25,570 nt of DNA from Chara braunii. Its lineage: Eukaryota > Streptophyta > Charophyceae > Charales > Characeae. Location: assembly GCA_003427395.1 (NCBI GenBank), contig BFEA01000261.1, positions 1,535,704-1,561,273 of the forward strand, written 5' to 3'. Below, one piece after another: positions 1-8,065 of this stretch. Numbering within the stretch: the stretch's first letter is position 1; every line of letters begins with the position of its first letter. A model generated the notes under the pieces. The model saw nothing but the letters and a program-made list of their open reading frames with translations. It was not told the origin of the DNA and did not search any database. The translations under genes were made by a program, and so were the position numbers.

Positions 1-54
<54 letters not shown>
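1..54. repeat. (AC)n microsatellite at window edge
   Basis: Perfect AC dinucleotide run from the first base, 27 units. The window opens inside it, so its true length is unknown. Together with the (GA)n at the other edge it suggests the contig was broken at simple repeats. Confidence 0.97.
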
Positions 55-58
<4 letters not shown>

Positions 59-1431
59 GCATACATTTATGGACCAGTTGATAGGATTACGATGGATATT
101 CACCCCTGAATGAGTGATATTGGGACCATGACGAGTCCCTCTACTGATATTTTTAGATTAGAAGTACCCCTTGTACATAGTCTCAGGTGACGTACCCTCG
201 AGAAATCTGCTTTGTAGGGGTAATGTTTATATTGGACCTCTAGGCCCGTTTTGCCCAGGTCCGTTGGAGGTCGCCTGACAGGGTGCCAACCAGGAATACG
301 GTCGGAACGGTGCTATTGTAAGAAGTGCCTACGCTTGGGCTTGGTACTTTCCCTGGTCCCGGATTTTTGGTGGTGTTCTTCTAACCTGACGCAGGACATG
401 GCGGGAACTCCGCATGATCGAAAGTGTGATAAATACCAGGCGATCAACCCTAATCGCCCTCTCTCATTAGTAGTGGCGTTTGGCCTACTGCGTAGAATCG
501 TGCGCTGGCGCTAATTAACTCCCACTTTTCGTGAGAGTTTTTTAGCTCGGCCCACGTCCCCACTTGGAGGGTGCTCGACCCTGCTCTTTCAATTGTGTCA
601 ATCTCGGGGTGCGTGGCCTACCGCTGGTAGTTACCCGTGTACCATGGGCTATGCCCTTGACGACAACTTGGCAGTGACAGCTCTCCTTCCTACCATCGTT
701 GTACCTGGACCCGAGTAGCGGGCTGACAAACCGAGCGCCTTGCTGTCCGATCGATTGCGTCGCCAAGCGTGGATAGGGAGGTTCACCGCGGGGCACCGAG
801 ATCTCTGGTTTGCATCACCACATGGCGCATGGAGTGGTAAAGCAATCTGTTTTCACTTTGTCCCTCCACCCACCCCCAGACCCCCACCCTGTGCCATGTA
901 GCTCCGAAATAAATGGATTGGCCCCCTTAATCTCCTCGTTGTCTATGGAACCTGGGCCACGCCTGATTATGGTTCTTGTCCCTTTCGGTACGACATGTGG
1001 GAGGTTCAGTTCTCTGAAGATCCAACATGATGGAGGCTGGTGAAATGTACTTAAATGTTCCACCACCCTCTTGAACATGTGTTGACACTCTGGGGTCGCT
1101 CGACTGAATTGGGACCTTTATTTCCCCCTCTCTCTTTTTTTCTCTTAATTCCTCTCCTTCCCTGTTTTTTTACCTCGCTCTAATGGTCTTGCGTTATTAA
1201 CGAGTGCGTCGTGAGTACTCACCCCTAATGGTTGCCCCCTTGGTTATCTTCGATTTTTCGTTGTCGCGGTGCGTGTGGTTTGATGATGCTCGTTGTAGGC
1301 CCTTTTGTGTGCATCTCCTTTGGATTCCTGAGCCACGTGATCAAGGGAGCTCGTGAAGAATGGATCTGCTAATCCTGGTCCACTTGGCGCTCATGTTCGT
1401 GATTACGTTTATGGCGTATCTTGCCTTCCTG
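55..1431. other. Unannotated stretch, no gene recognised
   Basis: No open frame here has a recognisable protein signature; the longest ORFs are under 90 codons and overlap on both strands. Composition is mixed, with a pyrimidine-rich patch at about 1116-1176. I see no tRNA, rRNA or transposon protein. It could be the untranslated part of a retroelement whose ORFs lie at 1432-3196, but no terminal repeats were found to support that. Confidence 0.5.
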
Positions 1432-2445
1432 TCATTTTTGGATCACTAGTCGATCCGCTCGTGGTATTGCATCAATGGATGTCGGAATGTGACGATTGCC
1501 TCCCCGTATACCAAGTGGTGTAGAGCATAGCTGTTGTCGCTGTATTTCTTGAGTTGTCATCATCAGTAGGAGTGGATTTTGTTGATGTACTTTTTTTGAT
1601 GATTCAGAGTCACGCGGATTAGGAGTCTGATCTGTGTCCGGAAGGGGTTTCTTCCCTGTGATGGGAACCATGGCTGATCCGACCGACGTTCCCCTGCTCG
1701 CTTCCTGTTTCCTGTGCTTGTCCCTCCTTTTTTTTGTCCTCATGTATTCTCTCTTTGTTGGTCTATTATTCTTTATCATCTGGTCGGCATGCTCCCAGCA
1801 TACCTCTATGTGCCTGGCTGCCCCATACCCTCTCCCTGCCCCCTGCATCGGTAGTTCGATCGCAGCATCATATTGGCTTTGGTTCCATGACTCCTTCCTT
1901 TTTGTAGTAGTTGTTGTCTTTCTTTGGCGGCATAGTGGTCTATTCCCGTATGGATAGCATACTGGTCGTCGGCTAGTCCTACTGGGTTCTGAGGGTTTGC
2001 TGAGGTGTAGAGAGCTTCCTTTGGATGTTGATCGAGGGAATAGACCGTCCGGATGCAGTTTGAGTGAGCAGTGATGGATGGATGGATTGTGTTGGGTGCG
2101 CCGTTGAACATGGGGGGAGATTGCGAATTTGAAAAGAAAAGGGGGAATTCTTTCTACTCGTGGAGACCGAGGGAGGTGGCTAGAGGGTCCAGGGTGACTG
2201 TGGTAATGGGCGACCGAGGTTGATGGAGGAAGCAGGATGGGATGAGGATTTGCCACGAGTATGAGAGACGCTGGGGAGTTCTCCGAATTGTTGAAGGAAT
2301 GTCCGATGGTTCGAGGGGTTGTGTGCAGCGAACGAGTGTTCTCCGTCTTGACCGGAGGATTGCCAGCTCGATTCACTGGGAGACCCGCTCCGCCCCCTCC
2401 ACCTCCGACCCCGCGCACCCAGCGCGTGGCCACTTTACAGGCCAC
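1432..2445 (-). CDS. Hypothetical 337-codon ORF, possibly not coding
   Basis: Uninterrupted minus-strand frame of 337 codons that starts 11 bp inside the end of the upstream ORF (2435-3196), in a different frame. Its length is unusual for chance. The translation is not persuasive as a folded protein: Gly run near the N-terminus, then long Ser/Pro/His/Arg-rich stretches, and a Lys/Arg-rich part around residues 225-245. No domain recognised, and no reverse transcriptase, integrase or protease motif. The tandem same-strand arrangement with a short overlap is the layout of a two-ORF mobile element, which is the only contextual argument for it. A shadow of another frame or non-coding sequence is about as likely. 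Confidence 0.22.
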   Translation of the reverse strand: MACKVATRWVRGVGGGGGGAGLPVNRAGNPPVKTENTRSLHTTPRTIGHSFNNSENSPASLILVANPHPILLPPSTSVAHYHSHPGPSSHLPRSPRVERIPPFLFKFAISPHVQRRTQHNPSIHHCSLKLHPDGLFPRSTSKGSSLHLSKPSEPSRTSRRPVCYPYGNRPLCRQRKTTTTTKRKESWNQSQYDAAIELPMQGAGRGYGAARHIEVCWEHADQMIKNNRPTKREYMRTKKRRDKHRKQEASRGTSVGSAMVPITGKKPLPDTDQTPNPRDSESSKKVHQQNPLLLMMTTQEIQRQQLCSTPLGIRGGNRHIPTSIDAIPRADRLVIQK

Positions 2446-3196
2446 CTACCCCTCCTGACAGAGGCATGCCCAGGGAAACGATAGCAACCGATGAAGGGGC
2501 TACATATGGGGATACCCCAGTCACCGGTGGAACAGAAAGAGGAGGATATGGCACGGGCCAGGCACCAGGCCCTGCTGGTGATGGTGCTGCCTGAGCACGG
2601 CCTGCCAACATGGCTAGGCTTTGTTGAATGTCCTGAAGGAGGGTAGTTTGATGCTCCTGCATCTCAATTACGCCCAGCAGGGCCCTCCTAACTACCTTCA
2701 CATCCTCATCCATATGTGTCAGGTCCATCGTCTCTAACTCCTCTATGTTTGCCCCTCTCTGTTGCATCCTGGCTCTTCTTCTAATCATCATCTCTTTCTC
2801 CCTTTTTATCTTACCTAATGCCTGCTGTAGTTGTACCTCTTGCAGGGCTGCCTGCTGGATGGCGACATCCTCTGGGGACAACACCGCGGGCTGGCTTGCC
2901 ATTAAGCCAGTGGACTGACTCACGGTTTGCACGACCGTGGACCCGGCGGTACCTGAACTTCCGGCTTGGGAAGTCTGTTGCGCAGACGTGCTCATGGCCG
3001 TGGTAGCCATGGCCGCTATACCACTGTCCTCGCTAGCAAATGCCCTGCTGGCCTCGGCTGCTCTAGCTCTCCTTTCCCTTTGTCGGCGGAACAGTTCCCT
3101 ATCACCCTCCGGTCCTAAAGACACATGGGATACCGGTCCTCTAGCCGATCGTAAGGTCCTGCGGTCGTCCTCTCCGGTGTCCTCCACGTCGCTCAT
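2435..3196 (-). CDS. Uncharacterised coiled-coil, gag-like protein
   Basis: Complete 253-codon minus-strand ORF from ATG to stop. Protein-like organisation: an acidic start (MSDVEDTGEDD), a basic Arg/Glu-rich segment at about residues 30-55, a Ser/Thr/Ala/Gln-rich linker at about 65-105, then a charged helical stretch at about 108-200 with heptad-like Leu/Gln/Glu spacing (IQQAALQEVQLQQAL, then KREKEMMIRRRARMQQR) that should form a coiled coil, and a Pro/Val-rich tail. No zinc knuckle, enzyme motif, signal peptide or membrane segment is visible. This helix-plus-disorder layout fits a retroelement gag-like or structural protein, but I cannot name the family. Two N bases lie just upstream (3205, 3220). 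A host regulatory protein or an exon of a larger gene is possible. Confidence 0.55.
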   Translation of the reverse strand: MSDVEDTGEDDRRTLRSARGPVSHVSLGPEGDRELFRRQRERRARAAEASRAFASEDSGIAAMATTAMSTSAQQTSQAGSSGTAGSTVVQTVSQSTGLMASQPAVLSPEDVAIQQAALQEVQLQQALGKIKREKEMMIRRRARMQQRGANIEELETMDLTHMDEDVKVVRRALLGVIEMQEHQTTLLQDIQQSLAMLAGRAQAAPSPAGPGAWPVPYPPLSVPPVTGVSPYVAPSSVAIVSLGMPLSGGVGGL

Positions 3197-3953
3197 AGGC
3201 TACANCACTGTGCACTGTCNACACTAGATCATTCTAGATGCCTACCGCAGCTTAGTACACAGACCAACTAATTAGTGGTGGCTTTCATAACAGATCTCAT
3301 TTGGGGTCAACAGGTAAGTGAGGTTCCTATTGTCAATACTATTTTTAGCAAGATTAGTTCCCAAACAGAGAAAACATCAGGAATAAATAATATTCTAAAC
3401 TAATGTTGTCTGTCAGATGTCACATGGTTGTCCATCTAACTAATCAATAATAAAAATAATGTTGACTGACCGGGTCTGTTCACAGTTTGTAATTTAAACC
3501 CGAACTTATCATCTGAAATCTACCCCTCCCTTTGTTTTTCCCAATGTCACGGTGTCACGTTTCTTTGCATCAGAAGCCAAGCGTTTCTCAAAGGTGTGCA
3601 ATCCGGTCCCACCCCTGTGCCCCGGGTTATCGTCGAGCAAGGCAGCCACAACACTCGGATGATCTGGCTGATCAAGAGGCAATTTAACGTCCGCCCCCAA
3701 GTGACATCAGGAATTATTTTACGTCGCAGCAGGACGACGATCACAGCCAGATCAGAGCCGAGTCCCCAGCCAGAAATGTTTATAGACGGTCTGGTAAGCG
3801 NCTGTAGAGGCTGCCACACTNGAGTTAACCCCTATCATGCGCAAGCAGCAGANCCAACGACTTGCAGCGAAGCATGCGTGTACTACACCCAGTGGGTTGG
3901 CATGGTGACCGTGACCCAGTGCTTCGTCCAGGGCCCTTCAAGAAGCTCCGCCC
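3197..3953. other. Unannotated stretch upstream of the gag-like ORF
   Basis: No convincing gene. AT-rich at 3340-3500, with ambiguous bases at 3205, 3220, 3801, 3821 and 3853. It would contain the promoter of the minus-strand ORF at 2435-3196, but I see no clear TATA box. A consensus-like splice donor (CAG|GTAAGT) occurs on the + strand near 3309-3317 without a recognisable exon. Confidence 0.4.
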
Positions 3954-3960
3954 ATCTTCC

Positions 3961-4104
3961 CCCAGATGCTCCACGTGAACAATCACGACTCTCAAGGTTG
4001 AGCGCACACGACACCTCACGATGAGAGCCTGTCTTCTCCCAGATGCTCCACGTGAACAATCACGACTCTCAAGGTTGAGCGCACACGACACCTCACGATG
4101 AGAG
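3961..4104. repeat. 77-bp tandem duplication
   Basis: The segment beginning CCCAGATGCTCCACGTGAAC at 3961 recurs at 4038, and the two copies look identical for 67 bases (3961-4027 and 4038-4104). The period is 77 bp; the 10-bp spacer is partly shared. A further partial echo (GACTCTCAAG, CCTCACG) follows at 4105-4135. The near-perfect identity implies a recent event or an assembly duplication. Confidence 0.95.
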
Positions 4105-5079
4105 GACTCTCAAGACAGAACTCACAACCTCACGGTAAGAAGTGATGAAGAGGGTAGATAAGGTTAAGAGCAACGTACCTCGTTTATGCTGCCCCCAACC
4201 ACAGAGATAATCTCACCAGATGACCTGAAGATGATTGCGATGACCAGTCACAGCATCGGCACAACCAGCATTTCACTGTTCCACCTCACCCTCAATCACC
4301 AAACAGATAGTTCTCATCACACTGCGAATACCCATTATTCACACCTTAGCCTTCCAGGCGATGCCCCTCACCACCTGGGTCGCCTTCACACTCGTCTCCA
4401 CCCTCCTCACTACACACCACTTACGACCAAACTCTCCCAGCAGACAGCATGTATGTACCGTATAAGGCAGAAGACAAGCGCCAGATGAGCGCAATCATAC
4501 CACGGCTCCGATACCAAATTGCAAGGAAGATGAGCATTAGCGAACTTCAGCAATCAAACAGCATCATACATATGAGCCCAGATAGTCTTCACCTCGAACC
4601 ACAACAGACCGGCATCACGAGATACACCAAATAAGAACACACCAAGAGTTCAAAATTGAAAATGCTGAAGTAGTCCCATCATCATCAACTACGAACCAAA
4701 GTTGATATCCTATTGGCGCTCGGCGCCCAGACTACAGGTGGCAGATCCTATCTAACCTATACTACGAAGCAGAATGATGACATCAACAACGTTCCCGAAG
4801 TACGAGCATATGGCGACCAATGTCGCATGCTTCAGCACCAGGTATGTCTCTCGTAACACTCACAACCCCGATCCACACCGCACAGATGCCACTAGCACCC
4901 CAAGGACCACCCTGCGCTTCACCTAGCATACAGCAGCGCAGCTTGGCTATGGCTGCGTGCTCCCTCCTACTCGCCCGTGAGNGCGTGAGTGCCAGCCAGC
5001 CAGCGGATTGCGCAGCAGCGCTCACGCAGCATGCAGCCAGCACCCAAATGCCGAATGAGGAGGCAGGCCCTTCCCTATA
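4105..5079. other. Unannotated stretch
   Basis: No recognisable gene. A 100-codon + frame at 4186-4488 is rich in His, Thr, Ser and Pro with no domain and is probably chance. The sequence becomes GC-richer after about 4700, with short GGCGC/GCGCC inverted repeats near 4716-4732 and an N at 4982. Confidence 0.4.
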
Positions 5080-5430
5080 TCCAAGTGGCCTGCCTGCGTC
5101 CAGTCCAGGAAGCTTCCGGTAGGCCCCGGTAGGCACAGGCCCAGTCACGAAGAGAGCAGGCCTTGGGCCTGAAGTGGTTGCATGCGCCCAACTGCTTTCG
5201 GCCTGTGTTTGGCCCGGTACCCGTATCCAGCCCAGGGCGTGCTTCACATTCATTTACACAGGCGGCCCAGGGCCTGGATTCATTCAACCAACTGGCGCAA
5301 CGCAACTGTCTGAATTTCCACGTTGCGGGGTACCCTGAAGAATGAGGCCCGAAGGGCCTGTCGTGCCTGCCTTCACTTAGGGCGGCCGACCTTGTTGCAG
5401 ATAGGGCCCCGTAGGGGCTAAGCGGGCGTA
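5080..5430. repeat. GC-rich block of short perfect hairpins
   Basis: At least three perfect stems with 3-nt loops: CAGGCC-TTG-GGCCTG (5157-5171), AGGCCC-GAA-GGGCCT (5345-5359) and GCCCC-GTA-GGGGC (5406-5418). Other GGCC-rich near-palindromes lie between. No coding signature. The block abuts the AT-rich organelle-derived segment that starts at about 5435. The same texture recurs at about 15150-17634 and 25140-25456. Confidence 0.7.
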
Positions 5431-5434
5431 GCCT

Positions 5435-5660
5435 CGCAGAGGTGAAACTATGTATTCTTTTCTAGATCGTCTTATTCATTTGGCACTTCCCAGAATTAAA
5501 GATTTTCAGGGCTTAAACTGGAAAAGTTTTGATGGCTNTGGAAATTTCCATTTTGGCATAAAGAAACAGTTAATTTTCCCTGAAATTCATTATGATAAAA
5601 TCAATAAAATTCGAGGTATGAATATTTCAATAATAACTGGTTGTCATACAGATACAGACT
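5435..5660 (+). pseudogene. rpl5: Plastid ribosomal protein L5 fragment (nuclear plastid insert)
   Basis: The + frame reads [12 protein letters not shown], then [18 protein letters not shown], and [19 protein letters not shown]. This is the bacterial/plastid-type uL5 C-terminal half, which contacts 5S rRNA and the central protuberance of the large subunit; the plant mitochondrial L5 is clearly different. Homology begins mid-gene at about 5435, where the sequence changes abruptly from GC-rich to AT-rich, and ends at an in-frame stop at about 5660. The N-terminal half is absent, so this is a relic. One base (5538) is N inside the SFDGxGN motif. The next six bases lead straight into an rpl12 fragment, an order that implies rearrangement. 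Confidence 0.9.
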
Positions 5661-5666
5661 AGCTCT

Positions 5667-5840
5667 AGTAGAATCACAGTAATTAAAATGATTCGTAGTA
5701 TTACAAATTCAGGACTCAAAGAAGCAAAAGAATTTATCGAAGCTTTACCAAAAACTGTGAAAGAAGGAATTTCCAAAGAAGAAGCAGAGAGTGTAAAAGC
5801 TCAATTAGAAGAATCAGGTGCAAAGGTAACTTCGAGATAA
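5667..5840 (+). pseudogene. rpl12: Plastid ribosomal protein L7/L12 C-terminal fragment
   Basis: 58 codons including the stop encode the L7/L12 C-terminal domain: [47 protein letters not shown]. This matches the GLKEAKxxVExxPKxxKEG and EEAExxKxxLExxGAxV hallmarks of the stalk protein that recruits translation factors. The N-terminal dimerisation domain and hinge are missing. Nuclear genes for organellar L12 exist, but here the copy lies directly against plastid rpl5 in AT-rich DNA, so organelle-to-nucleus transfer is more likely. Land-plant plastid genomes lack rpl12; some charophyte algae keep it, so this relic helps place the organism. Confidence 0.88.
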
Positions 5841-5981
5841 TGCTTTGTGTTATAATTTATAAATCAATAGGAACAAATAAAATATTCATTTAATTACAAT
5901 AGATGAATGAGATGAGATTCGAAGCAAAAAATAAGAATGCAACAGTTCCTCATTAATTGAATAAATCAAAAGGATAATGAA
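5841..5981. other. AT-rich organelle-like spacer
   Basis: Very AT-rich, without coding potential, between the plastid rpl12 relic and the mitochondrial-type rpl2 relic. The junction between plastid-derived and mitochondrion-derived DNA must lie in here, but I cannot place it. Confidence 0.5.
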
Positions 5982-6112
5982 TATAAAAAACCAATAAAAA
6001 CTTTTAGTTTCAAAAAGGCGTCTGCTGGACGAAATTCCACAGGTCGTATCACCCTTTCGATAGAGGCTCCCACGCAAAACGATTGCAGCGAAGAATTGAC
6101 TTAATGAGATGG
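5982..6112 (+). pseudogene. rpl2: Mitochondrial-type ribosomal protein L2 fragment, frameshifted
   Basis: The + frame reads KKPIKTFSFKKASAGRNSTG then RITL, and after a frame change at about 6057-6058 continues DRGSHAKRLQRRIDLMRW. These are the consecutive uL2 motifs SAGRN(S)(S/T)GRIT and HRGGGxKRLxRxID. The SAGRNSTGRIT wording is like plant mitochondrial L2 rather than plastid L2. uL2 is a core large-subunit protein near the peptidyl transferase centre; this piece is only the N-terminal 40 residues or so, frameshifted and therefore dead. It is on the + strand, whereas the following mitochondrial relics are on the minus strand. Confidence 0.8.
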
Positions 6113-6138
6113 TTTGTTTTTCAAAATTCGGTTATATC

Positions 6139-6256
6139 TTATATTTTGTTTGTTGACTTACAATTTTGTTGAATAGAAATAAGATCACCATCGGAAACTT
6201 GAAAGCTAGGCCGAAGGATAATTTGATTATTAACACAAATATTTTTATGACTTATA
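6139..6256 (-). pseudogene. rps4: Mitochondrial ribosomal protein S4 fragment (S4 domain)
   Basis: The minus frame reads ISHKNICVNNQII, then PSFQVSDGDLISIQ and a short tail to a stop at 6139. This is the S4 RNA-binding domain (pattern HKxxxVNxxxVxxPSxxVxxGDxIxI) of uS4, a primary 16S-type rRNA binder; the FQVSDGDLISIQ form resembles plant mitochondrial rps4. Only about 30-38 residues survive. Upstream it is fused directly to an nad4 fragment at about 6250-6258, so the breakpoint lies within a few bases. Assignment to S4 is good; mitochondrial rather than plastid origin is inferred from wording and neighbours. Confidence 0.72.
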
Positions 6257-6388
6257 GGTGCAAAAGGCAATACTTCGTATCAACAGTATTTTCGAGTTAG
6301 GAATAAGCAAAACGATGAGGGGCCCTAAAAGAGGCCACTTGATAAAACTACTCAGATTGTCAAATAATGGAGCACAAATTTGTAACAT
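6245..6388 (-). pseudogene. nad4: Mitochondrial NADH dehydrogenase subunit 4, N-terminal fragment
   Basis: Starts at an ATG at 6388 with MLQICAPLFDNLSSFI, then WPLLGPLIVLLIPNSKI and LLIRSIAFCT. This matches the first transmembrane segment of plant mitochondrial ND4 (pattern LxxCPLLGxxILLFIPNSxxxLIRxIG), a proton-pumping subunit of complex I. After about 44 codons the homology switches to rps4. It lies 37 bp downstream of the nad5 C-terminus on the same strand, the nad5-nad4 order known from bryophyte mitochondria. That supports one contiguous mitochondrial fragment for these two pieces. Confidence 0.85.
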
Positions 6389-6424
6389 ATGTGTTTGTTT
6401 TTTTTGGGTGGTTTCAACAAGTTT

Positions 6425-6600
6425 TTAGTTGGTTCTTACGTCTCTTTCGAGATGAATAAATAAAAAACTCAATAAGTAAATAAAATACAATCGATTATCT
6501 ACCCAAAATGAAATAAAGTCCCAAAGACCTATGATGGTAATAAATATGGTTAACCCGATTAACATAACAAAAGCATAATGGTACACAAAGCCACTTTAAA
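6425..6600 (-). pseudogene. nad5: Mitochondrial NADH dehydrogenase subunit 5, C-terminal fragment
   Basis: The minus frame reads [16 protein letters not shown], then [17 protein letters not shown], ending with a stop at 6425-6427. This is the conserved C-terminal end of plant mitochondrial ND5 (pattern FVYHYAFxMLxGxTxF...[12 protein letters not shown]), the antiporter-like membrane subunit of complex I. About 55 residues remain; an in-frame TAA lies just upstream of the SGFVYHY motif, so the copy is non-functional. It is followed on the same strand by the nad4 start. Confidence 0.9.
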
Positions 6601-6969
6601 GTGTACTTAATTACAATGGTCAGCAAGATTGATTCTGTGATGCAGAATCTGAAGAGTGGAGATCAAGGTCAGCAACCTTTCAATGTTGGTCCTCGCCAAG
6701 TTCATGTTACTGTACATTACAGTAACATACATGATGGTAGAGGCCACTCGCCAGAGAGAGCTTGTGAAAGTAAGTAGACAATGGATCAGTGAGCAACTGT
6801 AATCACCATCATCTTGGTCTGAGGGCCGATTATGTATGGCACTCACTCTTTCTTTTCTTTTCTTTTCTTCGAGCCTGAATCGGACTAAGATAGAGTCCTT
6901 TTAAATTTGTCAAAGGTTTAAAGACGTAAGTGAGATTAACCAATCAAAATGAGGTTATTGCATACATCT
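6601..6969. other. Unassigned segment inside the organelle mosaic
   Basis: A 54-codon + ORF (6617-6778) has plausible protein wording but no family I know, and ends at a splice-donor-like AAAG|GTAAGT-type site near 6769-6776. An inverted repeat TGTTACTGTA/TACAGTAACA lies at about 6706-6728. At 6885-6900 the + strand has GGACTAAGATAGAGTCC, which resembles the 3' core (S motif) of group I introns but lies on the opposite strand from the intron at 6970-7192. Origin uncertain. Confidence 0.3.
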
Positions 6970-7192
6970 TCAACTTTCCTGCCAGCTTACGCTACGGTTC
7001 TTGCCATGCCATTTGCGCAGCACTAAGAGGCGGCAAAAGTTGCTTCGCCCGTAGTCTCTGAGGTTCCTCTTCGATCAAACTATGGCGAGCCTGCTGATTG
7101 ACCAATGAATTTGGAACTGCCAACTCTAAGGCGTTTCCAGCATATAGCGAAGTGATTGAACTCTCATGTTGCCATGAGAGGGACCCATCTTG
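6970..7192 (-). ncRNA. Group I intron core fragment (cox1 intron)
   Basis: Immediately downstream of the cox1 exon end on the minus strand are the ordered group I intron core motifs: a P-like element (TATATGCTGGAAAC at 7133-7146), a Q element (TCAATCAGCAGG at 7090-7101) and an R element (CCTCAGAGACTA at 7052-7063). Order, strand and spacing are right for the P3-P7 catalytic core. The exon ends in T, as group I 5' splice sites do. I found no S element on this strand and no homing endonuclease motif, so the 3' part is lost or rearranged and splicing is not expected. Confidence 0.72.
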
Positions 7193-7233
7193 AGCCCACA
7201 CAATAAATCCAAGAACTCCAATACTTATCATAG
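7193..7233 (-). pseudogene. cox1: Mitochondrial cytochrome c oxidase subunit 1 exon fragment
   Basis: Thirteen codons on the minus strand, MISIGVLGFIVWA, match the highly conserved COX1 segment just before the HHMFTVG motif that contains copper-B histidine ligands. Homology stops upstream at about 7233 and ends downstream at a group I intron core, as expected for an intron-containing mitochondrial cox1. A 41-bp match is short, but the wording is nearly invariant in COX1 and the adjoining intron core makes chance unlikely. Confidence 0.78.
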
Positions 7234-7993
7234 ATAGGGGTCGGGAGTTGTGTTTTCCCGCCCTCCGAACGTGTCGATGTCGGCCTACGATTCTTCGCCT
7301 GTTTGCATTGCTCTTTGGTTACTAAGAAAAAGGGGGGTTGATGGGGAGGCGCATCGTGGACAATATTGCGCCCTGTTGGGATTAACGAGGGGGTGCCCCT
7401 GTTTTGAATATGGGTGACGCACCGTTAACTCCTGGTCTATTGGTATATGGGATGGGGAGTGAATGAACATTCTGCTAAGTACCCTCAATTCCACCTCCGG
7501 TACTTCCGTTTTTGTTCCATCTGATCGAAGTGAAGTTGGGCCCAGACCTGAGGAGGGTCTTTCTGTTCCTAACGGTATCACTCGTCACCTCCTAATGCTA
7601 TGGCGTGATTATTTCCTGTTGTTTGGCCGGTGGGTTTATGGCACGTGGGTTCTGCTCTATTTTGCTTTGAATTTTCATGTACCTTGGGTGTGGATTGTGT
7701 GTAATCCTTTGATATTGGCTTCGTTTCTACCCCATCGTCTTGGTTGTACAATAGTTCTGGGAAACGGTGTAACTCCCTTTATGGTGTTGTTCTTATGACG
7801 CTATTTGCGACGCAACATGCTGCGACATGGTCGCAGGAGCCACGCAGTAAAAACATAACACACACACGTGTAGCAGGAGCCACAGCGGGAGGAGGACCAA
7901 GGACGGGAGGAGCAGCAGGAGGGGGAGCAGGAGAAGGACGATCCATCATACGTTGTTGTTAAGCGGTGTGAAAGGGAGGACTCGCGCGCGCAC

Positions 7994-7995
<2 letters not shown>
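7234..7995. other. Unannotated stretch
   Basis: No recognisable gene. A 111-codon + frame (7463-7798) has a hydrophobic Trp/Leu/Phe-rich second half that could form membrane segments, but nothing identifies it and base composition does not favour coding. From about 7870 the + strand becomes purine-rich (GGAGGA units) leading into the GA tract. Confidence 0.35.

Positions 7996-8064
<69 letters not shown>
7996..8064. repeat. (GA)n microsatellite
   Basis: Uninterrupted GA run of about 34 units, preceded by a short CG/CA alternating stretch (7982-7995). Confidence 0.97.

Positions 8065-8065
<1 letters not shown>

Noticed and set aside
1535-1575. CTGATGATGA...AAGAAA on the minus strand, resembling a hammerhead core
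   Set aside because: Stem II would be only 3 A/T-rich pairs with an extra base, and no stem I or III partners or cleavage triplet exist.
1634-1957. + strand 107-codon hydrophobic ORF that looks like a membrane protein
   Set aside because: Antisense to a longer open frame and rich in Phe/Leu/Val runs from pyrimidine tracts; no homologous motif.
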